This document shows, piece after piece, positions 43,475 through 52,638 of a DNA stretch of 64,000 nt (position 1 is the first letter of the stretch; each line of letters starts with the position of its first letter). The translations under genes and the position numbers were made by a program. The notes below the pieces were generated by a model. That model had not been told where the DNA came from and made no database searches. It saw nothing but the letters and a program-made list of their open reading frames with translations. Source of the stretch: Microbacterium terrae (GTDB lineage Bacteria; Actinomycetota; Actinomycetes; Actinomycetales; Microbacteriaceae); NCBI RefSeq assembly GCF_017831975.1, contig NZ_JAFDSS010000001.1:2418001-2482000 (forward strand). The letters are read 5' to 3'.

Positions 43475-43951
43475 ATGACGATTTCCCTGCCGGTCCCGTC
43501 CGACACCGCTGCTGCGCAGCGCGACGCCCTCCACGCGACGCTCGTCGCTGCCGGCGACGCCCGCGTGTCCGCCGAGAAGCACCTCCGCCAGTGCGAGCAC
43601 ACGCGTCACCGCGTCGCCGACGCGATGGAGCGCGACCTCCACCCGATGACGATGGATGAGGCGGGCCGTGCCCGCCTGCGCGCGGACTATGCCGCCGCGA
43701 CGGCCGACGTCGGTGCGGCGCAGGCAGCGCTCGAGCGTGCACGTCGCATCGAACAGGCCGCCGCCACGCTCGCCGCCGCGATCGCCGACGACGCGCTCCC
43801 GGCAGCCCGGGTCACGGCGACCGCGATCGCCGACGTCATCGTGATGGGTCGGGCTGTGGAGCGCCCGGTTCGCGGTCGCGCCGCGCGCGCGTCTGCTCGG
43901 CCCGCGCGGCGAGCAGTCCAGCGGCGGGATATCCCACCTCGGTCAGCGTGA
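43475..43951 (+). CDS. Hypothetical Ala-rich helical protein overlapping the 3' end of truA
   Basis: A 158-residue protein not recognised. Residues 10-110 are Ala/Arg/Glu helices suitable for a coiled coil (AEKHLRQCEHTRHRVADAME and AAQAALERARRIEQAAATLA). The last 38 residues lie antisense to the truA C-terminus and are Arg/Ala-rich without clear structure. GGAG eight bases before ATG 43475 and natural codon use in the first 110 codons support translation. Confidence 0.6.
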   Translation: MTISLPVPSDTAAAQRDALHATLVAAGDARVSAEKHLRQCEHTRHRVADAMERDLHPMTMDEAGRARLRADYAAATADVGAAQAALERARRIEQAAATLAAAIADDALPAARVTATAIADVIVMGRAVERPVRGRAARASARPARRAVQRRDIPPRSA

Positions 43952-44717
43952 GACCCCGCGCCGCCAGCACCTTCACCTCGGGCACCCGTTCGCCCTCGTC
44001 GCGGATGTCGGCGACGTCATCGACCGCGAGACGCCCCTCCCCCACGGCGACGCACGCGCCGACGAGGGCGCGCACCATGCTGTGGCAGAACGCATCAGCC
44101 TTCACGTTGGCGAGGAGCACACTGTCGCCGTCGCGGTGCCAGTCGAACTCGAGGAGGGTGCGGATCGTCGTCGCCTCCTCGCGCGGCTTGCAGTAGGCCG
44201 CGAAGTCGTGGAGCCCGATCAGCGAGCGGGCCGCTGCATCCATCGCCGCTGCGTCAAGATCGGCGCGCACGGTGGTCGTCCGGTGCCGCTCGAGCGGGTC
44301 GTACCCCGACAGCCGGTCGGCGATGCGGTACTCGTACCGTCGCCACACCGCCGAAAACCGGGCGTCGAACCCCTCCGGCGCGATCGAGGTGCGCAGCACC
44401 GCCGCGTCGGCATAGCCGCCGAGAACGCCGGTGAGTCGTGCGGCGAGCGTCTCGACGGGGTCGGGAGTCTCCCCGCCGGCCCGAGAGCGGCGCGCCCGCA
44501 GGCGCTCCTCCTGCTGCGGGTCGAGATCGAGATGGGCCACCTGGCCGCGCGCGTGGACGCCGGCGTCGGTGCGCCCGGCCACCACCAGCCGCGGCTCACC
44601 GCCGAGCACACGGGCGATGGCGTCTTCGAGCGTTCCCTGCACGCTCCGCAGGGTCGGCTGACGCGCCCACCCGCGGAAGTGCGTGCCGTCGTAGGCGATG
44701 TCGAGACGGATGCGCAC
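43836..44717 (-). CDS. truA: tRNA pseudouridine(38-40) synthase
   Basis: A 293-residue enzyme modifying the anticodon arm. The start VRIRLDIAYDGTHFRGWARQ and catalytic Asp in VAGRTDAGVHARGQ are canonical; RFSAVWRRYEYRI and CKPREEATTIRTL follow. A 20-residue insert rich in Arg/Glu (residues 68-88) and a 25-residue C-terminal tail are extra. GTG start at 44717. The tail overlaps the opposite-strand gene by 116 bases. Confidence 0.95.
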   Translation of the reverse strand: MRIRLDIAYDGTHFRGWARQPTLRSVQGTLEDAIARVLGGEPRLVVAGRTDAGVHARGQVAHLDLDPQQEERLRARRSRAGGETPDPVETLAARLTGVLGGYADAAVLRTSIAPEGFDARFSAVWRRYEYRIADRLSGYDPLERHRTTTVRADLDAAAMDAAARSLIGLHDFAAYCKPREEATTIRTLLEFDWHRDGDSVLLANVKADAFCHSMVRALVGACVAVGEGRLAVDDVADIRDEGERVPEVKVLAARGLTLTEVGYPAAGLLAARAEQTRARRDREPGAPQPDPSR

Positions 44718-44818
44718 CCACCCAGCGTAGCCGCGCGCTCTGGGCGGGCGTGTGCGGTGGCGCCTATGCGGCCAGCCGGCGTGCGCGCTGTCCCGCGCTG
44801 CGCAGGACGGGGCGCTGG

Positions 44819-46252
44819 TCAGCCGAGCACACGCCGCGCGAGCGGGAGCCGTGCTCCCACTGCCGCCAGCGCGAGCCGCGCCTGCTGCACGCGGTTCTCG
44901 CTCTCGCGCACGATCTCGCGGGCCACGACCGGATGCGCGCGCACGATGTCATCGAGTACGCGCACCGGCAGCGAGACCACATCGACCTCACTCGTGGCGA
45001 CCGCCCGCGAGATCGTCTGCGTCCGTGAGAGAGCGGTGAGGCCCACGGCATCGTCGCGTCCGAGCTCCGTCACCGTCACCGTCGCGCCGTCATCGGTCGG
45101 GATCATGAGGTCGACCGTGCCCGAGAGGATGAAGCGCGTCTCGACCGGCACGATGCCCGGGCGCAGGATGGCCTCGCCAGCGCTGTAGCGCTCGAGGCGC
45201 GCGTGGGCGACGAGCGCGTCGGTCTCACTGGGCCGCAGGCTCAGCAGGGGCACGATCTGGTGCAGGGCGTCCTGCAGCCGGCCCGGCGTGCGCCAGTCGT
45301 CGGTCGCATCGCCGTCGAGGTGCAGCTCCGCGCGCCGCGCGGCGTACCAGAGGCGTGTGAGGAAGGTGTCGACGGCGGCGGACAGGTCGCCGGGGCTGTC
45401 GAGCGGGATGGCCACGGCGTACGTCGCACCGCCGTTCGTGGTCGCCGTCGGCGCCCGGTCGTGCGCGGCCTGCGGCAGATCGCGGGCGACAGCCACCAGC
45501 AGCTCACGCACTTTGCCGGGCGGGTCGTCCGTCGCGAACGTCGCCTCGACCACAGCCGCATACGGCTCGGGGCCTCGGGAGAGATTGACGAACGAGCCCT
45601 CCGCGAGCTCCGACGTGGGCATGATGACCGTGCCGTTCCCGGTGTCGAGGTGGATGGCGCGCCAGTTCACCTCGATGATCTGCCCGCGGATGCCGCCGGT
45701 CTCGATCCAGTCGCCGAGTTCGAACGGCGCCTCGAAGATGAGGAAGAGGCCCGACACGATCGAGCCCACCGCGTTCTGCAGCGCGAGCCCGACCACGATC
45801 GAGGTCACGCCGAGCGCGGCGAACACACCCGCGACATCCGCTCCCCACACCCAGTAGAACAGCAGGGCGATGCCGATGATGATGAAGACGAAGCGGATGA
45901 GGTCGCTGAAGATCGCCGGGAACCGGTCGCGCCACGATCCCTTCTCCGCCCGATGGAACACGAGGTGGTTGATCGCGTTGATGGTGACGACGATGACCAG
46001 GAGCCCGAAGATCGTCCAGACCACGCGCGGCCAGGTGCCGGACCCCTGCCACGCACCGGGCTGGCTGATCAGGACGAGCACACCGGCGACGGGCACCAGG
46101 TAGTTGCGCACCATCATGACGATCGGTGCGGCGCGGCTGCCGCGACGGGCCAGCGCGTTGTGCATCTCGGTGAGGGCGATGAGCGTCAGCGGCAGCCCGA
46201 CCGAGACGATCACGGCCGGCCAGAACCACTCCTGCGAGACGATGTCACCCAT
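44819..46252 (-). CDS. MscS-type channel with C-terminal cyclic-nucleotide-binding domain
   Basis: A 477-residue membrane protein. Helices at about 11-29, 45-63, 72-93 and 118-137 lead to the MscS pore helix (VAGVFAALGVTSIVVGLALQ then NAVGSIVSGLFLIFEAPFEL), a beta domain, and a cNMP-binding fold (about 355-460). The phosphate cassette reads VGLTALSRTQTISRAVAT: the Arg is kept but the usual Glu of GEIAL is Leu-Thr. This is the architecture of bacterial cyclic-nucleotide-gated (bCNG) channels of the MscS superfamily. It lies nine bases behind a cyclase gene, so ligand and receptor are probably made together. ATG 46252. Confidence 0.9.
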   Translation of the reverse strand: MGDIVSQEWFWPAVIVSVGLPLTLIALTEMHNALARRGSRAAPIVMMVRNYLVPVAGVLVLISQPGAWQGSGTWPRVVWTIFGLLVIVVTINAINHLVFHRAEKGSWRDRFPAIFSDLIRFVFIIIGIALLFYWVWGADVAGVFAALGVTSIVVGLALQNAVGSIVSGLFLIFEAPFELGDWIETGGIRGQIIEVNWRAIHLDTGNGTVIMPTSELAEGSFVNLSRGPEPYAAVVEATFATDDPPGKVRELLVAVARDLPQAAHDRAPTATTNGGATYAVAIPLDSPGDLSAAVDTFLTRLWYAARRAELHLDGDATDDWRTPGRLQDALHQIVPLLSLRPSETDALVAHARLERYSAGEAILRPGIVPVETRFILSGTVDLMIPTDDGATVTVTELGRDDAVGLTALSRTQTISRAVATSEVDVVSLPVRVLDDIVRAHPVVAREIVRESENRVQQARLALAAVGARLPLARRVLG

Positions 46253-46261
46253 GTCGATGAC

Positions 46262-48436
46262 TCACCCCTCGACGATCGGGGCGGGGATCGAGACCTTCCA
46301 GACCCGCTGGACGCCCTCGTGCGTGTCGACCTCGCCGACCGGGGTGATCGCGGCAGACTCGGGCAGCCGGTCCGCCACGCGCTGAGTGATGTAGACGCCC
46401 GGCTGATCGGTGTCGTCCTGCACGCGGAACGCCAGGTTCACCGCGTCGCCCCACATGTCGTACACGATCCGCGCGCGCCCGATGAGACCGCTGGTCACCT
46501 TGCCCGAGGCGAGCCCGGCGCGCAGTGTGAGGTCGATGCCCTGCTGCGTCGAATAGCGCTCGAGGATCGTCTGGATCTCGAGGGCGAAGTCCACCGCGCG
46601 CCGGGCGTTGTCGACGCGCGGCGTGGCCAGGCCGCACGTCGCGAGGTAGCTCTGCCGGGTGGTGCGCGCCCGCTCCACCCCGTGGCGCTCGGCTGCCTCG
46701 TCGAAGGTGCGGATGAGGTCGTTGAGACGCGCCACCGCCTCGTCACTCGAGAGGGTGAGCGCGAGCTCCTCGAAACCGACGATGTCGGCGAAGATCACCG
46801 TTACGTCGTCGCTCTCCTGCGTGATCGCATCGTCGCCGTGGCGGTAGCGGCTCGCCATGCCCTCGGGCATGAACGAGAGGATGAGCTGCTCGCTCGCCCG
46901 CTCCTGCTCGGCGATCAGCTGCGACTTGGCCTGGAGGCTGCGGCTCATGTCGTTGAAGGCTGTCGCGACGTCGGCGAGCTCGTCGCTCGACCCGGCGTCC
47001 ACCTGGACGCCCTCCTCGCCGGCGCCGATCCGCTGCGCCGCGGTCTTGAGACGCCGCAGCGGCCGCACGAACACCTGTGCGAGCACGAGTGAGAGCAGGC
47101 AGACGAAGATGATCATGCCTGCCGTGGAGAGGATCAGGTTGCGCGTGAAGTCCTCCACCGGCACGAGCGCCTCGTTCGACGTCTCCTGCGCGACGATCGC
47201 CCAGTCGAGTCCGTCGATGCCGAGCGGAGCATATGCCGCGAGCGTGTCGCGGCCGAGGTAGTCGCGCTCCACGATGGTGCCGGACTGACCCGACAGCGCC
47301 CGGTCGACGGCATCCGTCGTCACCGACTGCTGCATGAGCGTGTCTCCGTTGCGCACGCCCAGGCCCGCCTGCGAGGTCGAGAGGCCGGCGGCGACCGCCG
47401 CCGCGCGGTACGCGTCGGGATCGTCTATCAGCGAGCGCGACACCGACCTCATCAGACGATCGGCTCCCACGAGGTACGTCTCGCCCGTGGCACCGAGGCC
47501 GTTCAGCTCCCACTCCTCGCCCACCGTCATCACGCCGTTGATCCGGTCGATCGGCAGCTCGATGGCGAGAGCCCCGACCACTTCGCCGTCGTCGGCGATG
47601 GGCGTCACCGCCCAGGCTGCCGGCGTGCCGAGACTGGGCGAGTACGCGGCGAAGTCGGCGAGCACCACGTCGCCCACGATGTTGCGGTCCATCGCCTCGC
47701 GGTACGCGGTGGCGAGGTTCGAGAGCTGGTACGGCCCGTCGAACAAGTCGGTGCCGAGATCGACCCCCTTGAACGCGGAGTAGACGACGTTGCCGTCGGT
47801 GTCGAGCATGAGCACGTCTTCGTAATCGAGCAGCTCGGTCATCGCACGGTAGTAGGGGTGGTAGCGCTGGTGCGCCTCGCTCCACGCACTGCCGTCTCCG
47901 GCGCCGTCTGAGAGCACCGCCTCCTCCCACGAGGCGAACGGGATCACGTAGTTGAACTGCAGGTAGGTCTGAGCGGCGCCCCGGGGCGCGAACGTGTCGC
48001 CGGCCACCTCTTCGCCCGCGGCCTCCGACAGGTCGGCTGCGAACGTGGTGCGGTAGAACTCGTCGACCGCATCGGCCTGCGCCGGATCGACCGGCCCCGC
48101 GTCGAGTTCGGCGAACCCCTCCGAGAACGCCTCGACCGCGCGCTTGGTCGTGTCGTTGAGGGCGGCCAGGCGCACCGCACTCTCGATGTTGGAGAACAGC
48201 TGCTCCATCTCGCGTGCGCGGTTCTCGCGGATCTCGACGAGACGCTCGTACGCGATCGCCCGCAGGGCCTCGGTGCCGTTGACGTACCCGATGACACCGA
48301 CCACGATGCTCGAGAGCACGCTCACCGACAGCAACATGATGAGCAGGATCGAGTAGATCGACAGGCCCGCACGCCGACGTGAGCGCGGGGTACCCACCCA
48401 GACACTGGTCGACTCCGCTGCGGTCGCCTCTGACAC
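46262..48436 (-). CDS. Membrane-bound class III nucleotide cyclase with dCache-like sensor and HAMP domain
   Basis: A 724-residue receptor cyclase: helix 1 (about 24-52), an extracellular sensor of about 370 residues (dCache-like, with YYRAMTELLDYEDVLMLDTD), helix 2 (NLILSTAGMIIFVCLLSLVL), HAMP (RPLRRLKTAAQRIGAGEEG) and a C-terminal cyclase domain. The first metal Asp is present (VTVIFADIVGF) and YDMWGDAVNLAFRVQ keeps Asn and Arg, but the second site reads ARTTRQSYLA where active enzymes have IKTIGDxYM: Lys is Arg and the second metal Asp is Gln. It may be a weak, altered or inactive cyclase. GTG 48436 with AGAGG upstream is preferred to GTG 48466. Confidence 0.88.
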   Translation of the reverse strand: MSEATAAESTSVWVGTPRSRRRAGLSIYSILLIMLLSVSVLSSIVVGVIGYVNGTEALRAIAYERLVEIRENRAREMEQLFSNIESAVRLAALNDTTKRAVEAFSEGFAELDAGPVDPAQADAVDEFYRTTFAADLSEAAGEEVAGDTFAPRGAAQTYLQFNYVIPFASWEEAVLSDGAGDGSAWSEAHQRYHPYYRAMTELLDYEDVLMLDTDGNVVYSAFKGVDLGTDLFDGPYQLSNLATAYREAMDRNIVGDVVLADFAAYSPSLGTPAAWAVTPIADDGEVVGALAIELPIDRINGVMTVGEEWELNGLGATGETYLVGADRLMRSVSRSLIDDPDAYRAAAVAAGLSTSQAGLGVRNGDTLMQQSVTTDAVDRALSGQSGTIVERDYLGRDTLAAYAPLGIDGLDWAIVAQETSNEALVPVEDFTRNLILSTAGMIIFVCLLSLVLAQVFVRPLRRLKTAAQRIGAGEEGVQVDAGSSDELADVATAFNDMSRSLQAKSQLIAEQERASEQLILSFMPEGMASRYRHGDDAITQESDDVTVIFADIVGFEELALTLSSDEAVARLNDLIRTFDEAAERHGVERARTTRQSYLATCGLATPRVDNARRAVDFALEIQTILERYSTQQGIDLTLRAGLASGKVTSGLIGRARIVYDMWGDAVNLAFRVQDDTDQPGVYITQRVADRLPESAAITPVGEVDTHEGVQRVWKVSIPAPIVEG

Positions 48437-48542
48437 GTCCCACCTCTCGGCGCGGATGCCGCGCACAAGGTCCCCGTCCCCCGATCCCCATCGAGGTTGG
48501 GCCCACCCTAGCGCCCGCGATCCGCATCACGGTAGAGCCCTG

Positions 48543-48560
48543 GGTATCAGGCCTGATACC
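48543..48560. promoter_or_regulatory. 18-bp perfect palindrome upstream of the cyclase-channel operon
   Basis: GGTATCAGGCCTGATACC, perfectly self-complementary, 107-124 bases upstream of the cyclase start and clear of the rplQ terminator (48591-48626). A dimeric regulator site is likely; the regulator is unknown. Confidence 0.55.
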
Positions 48561-48590
48561 GACCGTCGCGACGACCTGCCCGCAGACGCA

Positions 48591-48626
48591 GCGAGACCCG
48601 CGGCCCCGAAGGGCCGCGGGTCTCGC
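48591..48626 (-). terminator. Terminator of the alpha ribosomal operon (behind rplQ)
   Basis: Perfect 16-bp stem (48591-48606 with 48611-48626) and CGAA tetraloop, 59 bases beyond the rplQ stop. Confidence 0.85.
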
Positions 48627-48684
48627 GGTTGCACAGGTGGGCGCGTACTCGGCGCCCGGGCCGGGCTCGGGGCCCGGCAGCCGA

Positions 48685-49236
48685 TTACTCGGACTTCTCC
48701 TCGGCGGGCGCCTCGACGGCATCCTCGGCTGCTGCCTCGGCGGCGGCACCCTCGGCCTGCGACTCCGCACCGGCGTCGGCGGCGGCGTCCTCGACGGGAG
48801 CCTCCTCGGCCGGGGCCTCCTCGACCGGGGCAGCCTCGGCCTTGGCGGCCTTCTTGGCCGACTTCGGCTTCGGGTTGACGGGCTCGAGGACGAGCTCGAT
48901 CACGGCCATGGGGGCGTTGTCGCCCTTGCGGTTGCCGACCTTCGTGATGCGGGTGTAGCCGCCCTCACGGTCTGCGACGAGCGGCGCGATCTCGGTGAAG
49001 AGGACGTGCACGACTTCCTTGTCACCGATGACCGACAGCACGCGACGACGCGCGTGCAGGTCGCCGCGCTTGGCGAACGTGATCAGGCGCTCGGCGAGCG
49101 GACGCAGGCGCTTGGCCTTGGTCTCGGTCGTCTTGATCGACTTGTGCGTGAACAGCGCAGCGGCCAGGTTGGCAAGCAGCAGGCGCTCGTGGGCGGGGCC
49201 GCCTCCGAGGCGGGGACCCTTGGTGGGCTTGGGCAT
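48685..49236 (-). CDS. rplQ: 50S ribosomal protein L17 with long acidic C-terminal tail
   Basis: A 183-residue L17. The conserved core ([20 protein letters not shown] through [13 protein letters not shown]) ends near residue 122; bacterial L17 is about 120 residues. The remaining 60 residues are an Ala/Glu tail ([20 protein letters not shown]). Such tails occur in actinobacteria. Last gene of infA-rpmJ-rpsM-rpsK-rpoA-rplQ. Confidence 0.96.
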   Translation of the reverse strand: MPKPTKGPRLGGGPAHERLLLANLAAALFTHKSIKTTETKAKRLRPLAERLITFAKRGDLHARRRVLSVIGDKEVVHVLFTEIAPLVADREGGYTRITKVGNRKGDNAPMAVIELVLEPVNPKPKSAKKAAKAEAAPVEEAPAEEAPVEDAAADAGAESQAEGAAAEAAAEDAVEAPAEEKSE

Positions 49237-49281
49237 TCTCAGTTACTCCAGTGGGAAAAGTCGGTCGGTGGGCCGAACGGC

Positions 49282-50271
49282 TCAGACGGTCTCGTCGTCG
49301 TAGCCGGCGTAGAAGTGTGCACCGTCGAACCCGGGGACCGAGTCCTTGAGCGACAGGCCGAGCGAGATGAGCTTGTCGCGCACCTCGTCGACCGACTTCT
49401 GACCGAAGTTGCGGATGTTCATGAGCTGCGTCTCCGAGAGGGCGACGAGCTCCGAAACGGTGTTGATGCCCTCACGCTTGAGGCAGTTGTACGAACGCAC
49501 CGACAGATCGAGGTCCTCGATCGGCATCGACAGCTCGTTCGAGAGCACGGTCTCGACCGGCGCGGGGCCGATCTCGATGCCCTCGGCCTCGACGTTGAGC
49601 TCGCGGGCGAGGCCGAACAGCTCGGTGAGGGTGCGACCGGCCGAGGCGACGGCGTCGCGCGGGTCGATCGACGGCTTGCTCTCGACGTCGAGCACCAGCT
49701 TGTCGAAGTCGGTGCGCTCACCGGCACGGGTGGCGTCGACGCGGTAGCTGACCTTGAGGACCGGCGAGTAGATCGAGTCGATCGGGATCTGGCCCGCCTC
49801 GGCGTACTCGTTGCGGTTCTGGGTCGCCGACACGTAGCCGCGGCCACGCTCGATGGTGAGCTCGAGCTCGAACTTCGCGGTGTCGTTCAGGGTCGCGATG
49901 ACGAGCTCGGGGTTGTGCACCTCGACACCGGCCGGCGCAGAGATGTCGGCGGCGGTGACCTCACCGGCGCCGGTCTTGCGCAGGTACGCGGTGATGGGCT
50001 CGTCGCGCTCGCTGGAGACGACCAGCTGCTTGATGTTGAGGATGATCTCGGTGACATCCTCCTTGACACCGGGGATGGTGCTGAACTCGTGGAGGACGCC
50101 GTCGATGCGGATCGAGGTGACGGCCGCGCCGGGGATCGACGACAGGAGGCTGCGACGCAGCGCGTTGCCGATCGTGTAGCCGAAGCCGGGCTCCAGCGGC
50201 TCGATGACGAAACGGCTGCGGAACTCCCCGATCTTCTCCTCGGTCAGAGTCGGACGCTGTGCGATGAGCAC
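49282..50271 (-). CDS. rpoA: DNA-directed RNA polymerase alpha subunit
   Basis: A 329-residue alpha subunit. N-terminal assembly domain ([20 protein letters not shown]), linker and C-terminal DNA/activator-binding domain ([20 protein letters not shown], then [14 protein letters not shown]). Full length for actinobacteria. ATG 50271. 45 bases before rplQ. Confidence 0.97.
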   Translation of the reverse strand: MLIAQRPTLTEEKIGEFRSRFVIEPLEPGFGYTIGNALRRSLLSSIPGAAVTSIRIDGVLHEFSTIPGVKEDVTEIILNIKQLVVSSERDEPITAYLRKTGAGEVTAADISAPAGVEVHNPELVIATLNDTAKFELELTIERGRGYVSATQNRNEYAEAGQIPIDSIYSPVLKVSYRVDATRAGERTDFDKLVLDVESKPSIDPRDAVASAGRTLTELFGLARELNVEAEGIEIGPAPVETVLSNELSMPIEDLDLSVRSYNCLKREGINTVSELVALSETQLMNIRNFGQKSVDEVRDKLISLGLSLKDSVPGFDGAHFYAGYDDETV

Positions 50272-50350
50272 TATGTGTTCCTTTCGATCACGTGCCCGCT
50301 ATATGACACGTGCGGTGAGTGAGGTGTTGAGTTGTCAATGACGGATGCCG

Positions 50351-50372
50351 GGACCCTGCGCGAGCAGGGCCC
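50351..50372 (-). other. Hairpin between rpsK and rpoA
   Basis: CCCTGC (50354-50359), GCGA loop, GCAGGG (50364-50369), extended by GG/CC beyond a mismatch. In the 115-base rpsK-rpoA gap; may attenuate or protect the mRNA. Confidence 0.4.
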
Positions 50373-50386
50373 CAGCAGTCCGGGAA

Positions 50387-50785
50387 TCAGACGCGGCGAC
50401 GCTTCGGCGGACGGCAGCCGTTGTGTGCCTGCGGGGTGACGTCGTTGATCGAGCCGACCTCGAGGCCTGCGGCCTGGAGCGAGCGGATCGCGGTCTCGCG
50501 GCCCGAACCGGGGCCCTTGACGAAGACGTCGACCTTCTTGACGCCGTGCTCCTGCGCCTGGCGGGCAGCGGACTCCGCGGCCATGCCGGCGGCGTACGGC
50601 GTCGACTTGCGCGAGCCCTTGAAGCCCACGCCACCCGAGGAGGCCCAGCTGATGACAGCGCCCGACGGGTCGGTGATCGAGACGATCGTGTTGTTGAACG
50701 TCGACTTGATGTGGGCCTGGCCCAGCGCGATGTTCTTCTTCTCCTTGCGGCGCGGCTTGCGCGCAGCGGACTTGGCCTGTGCCAT
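50387..50785 (-). CDS. rpsK: 30S ribosomal protein S11
   Basis: A 132-residue S11: [40 protein letters not shown] and the ending [11 protein letters not shown] are all canonical. 32 bases behind rpsM. Confidence 0.97.
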   Translation of the reverse strand: MAQAKSAARKPRRKEKKNIALGQAHIKSTFNNTIVSITDPSGAVISWASSGGVGFKGSRKSTPYAAGMAAESAARQAQEHGVKKVDVFVKGPGSGRETAIRSLQAAGLEVGSINDVTPQAHNGCRPPKRRRV

Positions 50786-50817
50786 GTGCGTTTTCTCCTA
50801 AACCCTGGGGCCGCGCC

Positions 50818-51192
50818 TTAGCGCGCCTTCTTCTTGCCGGCGACGGTGCGCTTGGGACCCTTGCGGGTACGCGCGTTCGTCTTCGTGCGCTGACCGCGCA
50901 CCGGGAGGCCGCGACGGTGGCGCAGACCCTCGTAGGAGCCGATCTCGACCTTGCGGCGGATGTCGGCGGCGACCTCGCGGCGAAGGTCACCCTCCACCTT
51001 GTAGGTGCCTTCGATGTGGTCGCGGAGCGCGACGAGCTGGTCGTCGGTGAGGTCCTTGACGCGGATGCTCTCGTCGATCTCGGTCGCCTGAAGGATCTCG
51101 ACCGAGCGGGTACGGCCGATGCCGTAGATGTAGGTAAGGGCGATCACCACGCGCTTGTCGCGCGGGATGTCAACGCCGGCAAGACGTGCCAT
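50818..51192 (-). CDS. rpsM: 30S ribosomal protein S13
   Basis: A 124-residue S13. Start [20 protein letters not shown] at 51192 with AGGAG upstream; frame upstream of it is not coding. [18 protein letters not shown] and the Lys-rich end that contacts the P-site are present. Confidence 0.97.
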   Translation of the reverse strand: MARLAGVDIPRDKRVVIALTYIYGIGRTRSVEILQATEIDESIRVKDLTDDQLVALRDHIEGTYKVEGDLRREVAADIRRKVEIGSYEGLRHRRGLPVRGQRTKTNARTRKGPKRTVAGKKKAR

Positions 51193-51358
51193 GCGGTTCT
51201 CCTGGGAGTGAGTGGAGGTGTGGAGCAGCATCGGTGCCCGGGCCTCCGCCCGAGGTGTCCCCTCCCCCGAGCCGGTCGGGAGGAGGTTCTGATGCTGCCG
51301 TTGTCGTATTCAGTTGTGTGGCGCGGATGCCCCGGGACGAGGCATCCGGCAAGCCTTG

Positions 51359-51475
51359 TCAGCCCTGGCGCTGCTTGTGACGCGGGTTGCTCTTGCAGAT
51401 CACCATGACGCGGCCGTGGCGGCGGATGACCTTGCAGTGGTCGCAGATGGGCTTGACGGAGGGGTTGACCTTCAT
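51359..51475 (-). CDS. rpmJ: 50S ribosomal protein L36
   Basis: A 38-residue protein, [20 protein letters not shown] then [18 protein letters not shown]. The zinc ligands CxxC...C...H are intact (Cys11, Cys14, Cys27, His33), so it is the zinc-binding (C+) form. It lies between infA and rpsM as usual. A 166-base gap to rpsM contains only GC-rich sequence. Confidence 0.97.
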   Translation of the reverse strand: MKVNPSVKPICDHCKVIRRHGRVMVICKSNPRHKQRQG

Positions 51476-51552
51476 GATTTCTTCTCTTCGCTGTCTTCGC
51501 CGGGCAGGCGGCACCCTTGCGGGGCGCCCTGGGGCGTTACTTCTCGACCGGT

Positions 51553-51774
51553 CTAGCGGTAGCGGTAGACGATGCGCCCGCGGGTGAGGTCGTAGGGACT
51601 GAGCTCCACGACGACACGGTCCTCGGGGATGATGCGGATGTAGTTCTGCCGCATCTTTCCGGAGATCGTGGCGAGCACCTTGTGGCCATTGCTGAGCTCA
51701 ACGCGGAACATCGCATTGGGCAGAGCCTCGGACACGACGCCCTCGATCTCGATGACACCGTCTTTCTTCGCCAT
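51553..51774 (-). CDS. infA: Translation initiation factor IF-1
   Basis: A 73-residue S1-fold factor, [20 protein letters not shown] to RGRIVYRYR. Start at 51774 fixed by the family; the upstream frame is leader. First gene of the alpha cluster with its own promoter. Confidence 0.97.
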   Translation of the reverse strand: MAKKDGVIEIEGVVSEALPNAMFRVELSNGHKVLATISGKMRQNYIRIIPEDRVVVELSPYDLTRGRIVYRYR

Positions 51775-51866
51775 ACGCTCGCTAACACTTGTGCAGACCG
51801 GTCGGTCTGCGGATGGATGGATTGGTGCGGCGACACGCCGATGATGGCGCACGGCACCAAAGGACA

Positions 51867-51895
51867 AGCATACGTGATAGGTGGGCCCGCGGCAA
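51867..51895 (-). promoter_or_regulatory. infA promoter
   Basis: On the minus strand TTGCCG (51895-51890), 17-base spacer, TATGCT (51872-51867), giving a leader of about 85 bases before infA. Confidence 0.65.
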
Positions 51896-51929
51896 CTCGC
51901 GGGCGAACCCTACACGGATGTGGTCCGAA

Positions 51930-52613
51930 TCAGTCGAAGAGCGTCGCCAGCTGGTCGGGCTGGGGCAGGTCGGCGTTCGCGATCGCCTCGCCGTTCACGG
52001 CGATCGTCGGCGTCCCGATTCCGGAGGCCCCCGGCTGCAGCGGCGTCTCGGCGGTCATCGCCGTGACGAACCCGGCGTACTCCTGGCCGGTGACGCATGC
52101 ATCGATGCCCGTCACGTCGACGCTCGCCGCCACCTGGAGGATCTGGTCGTCGGTGAGCCCCTCGGACTGCTCCTCGGGCTGGTTCGCAAACATCGCCTGC
52201 ATGAACGGCACAGCGGCGTCAGCATCGGCGACCGCCACGCAGTACATCGCGTTGGCCGCGCGGGTCGAGTACTCGGTGCCCTGCGAATAGCGGTCGAGGA
52301 TCGAGATCGGGTGGATGCCGAGCGTGATGGTGCCGTCGTCGGCGAGGCCCTGGATCGACTCGCCGTACACCTGCTCGAACTGGTTGCAGATGGGGCACAT
52401 GAAGTCGATGTAGGTGTCGAGGCGGTCAGGCCCCTCCCCCACGAGGATGGCGCCGGTGTCCTCCTCGATCACGGCGGACTGCGGAGGATCGCCCGGATCG
52501 GTGCCGGCGTTGTTGAGCGAGACGACCAGCACAGTCACCAGCACGAGAGCAACGACCACCGCGGCGCTCACCCAGATCGCGAACCAGTTGACCTTGCGCG
52601 TTCCCTCAGCCAT
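51930..52613 (-). CDS. DsbA family thioredoxin-fold protein, membrane-anchored
   Basis: A 227-residue protein with one N-terminal membrane segment (about 10-36, WFAIWVSAAVVVALVLVTVL) and an extracytoplasmic DsbA-like domain. Active site CPIC (DFMCPICNQFEQVYG) and cis-Pro loop GIGTPTIAVNG are present, so a thiol oxidoreductase role outside the cell is likely. ATG 52613 has GAGGAG eight bases upstream and is preferred to GTG 52622. Last gene of secY-adk-map-dsbA. Confidence 0.88.
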   Translation of the reverse strand: MAEGTRKVNWFAIWVSAAVVVALVLVTVLVVSLNNAGTDPGDPPQSAVIEEDTGAILVGEGPDRLDTYIDFMCPICNQFEQVYGESIQGLADDGTITLGIHPISILDRYSQGTEYSTRAANAMYCVAVADADAAVPFMQAMFANQPEEQSEGLTDDQILQVAASVDVTGIDACVTGQEYAGFVTAMTAETPLQPGASGIGTPTIAVNGEAIANADLPQPDQLATLFD

Positions 52614-52638
52614 GTCGGCCACTCCTCTTTCGTCGTGC

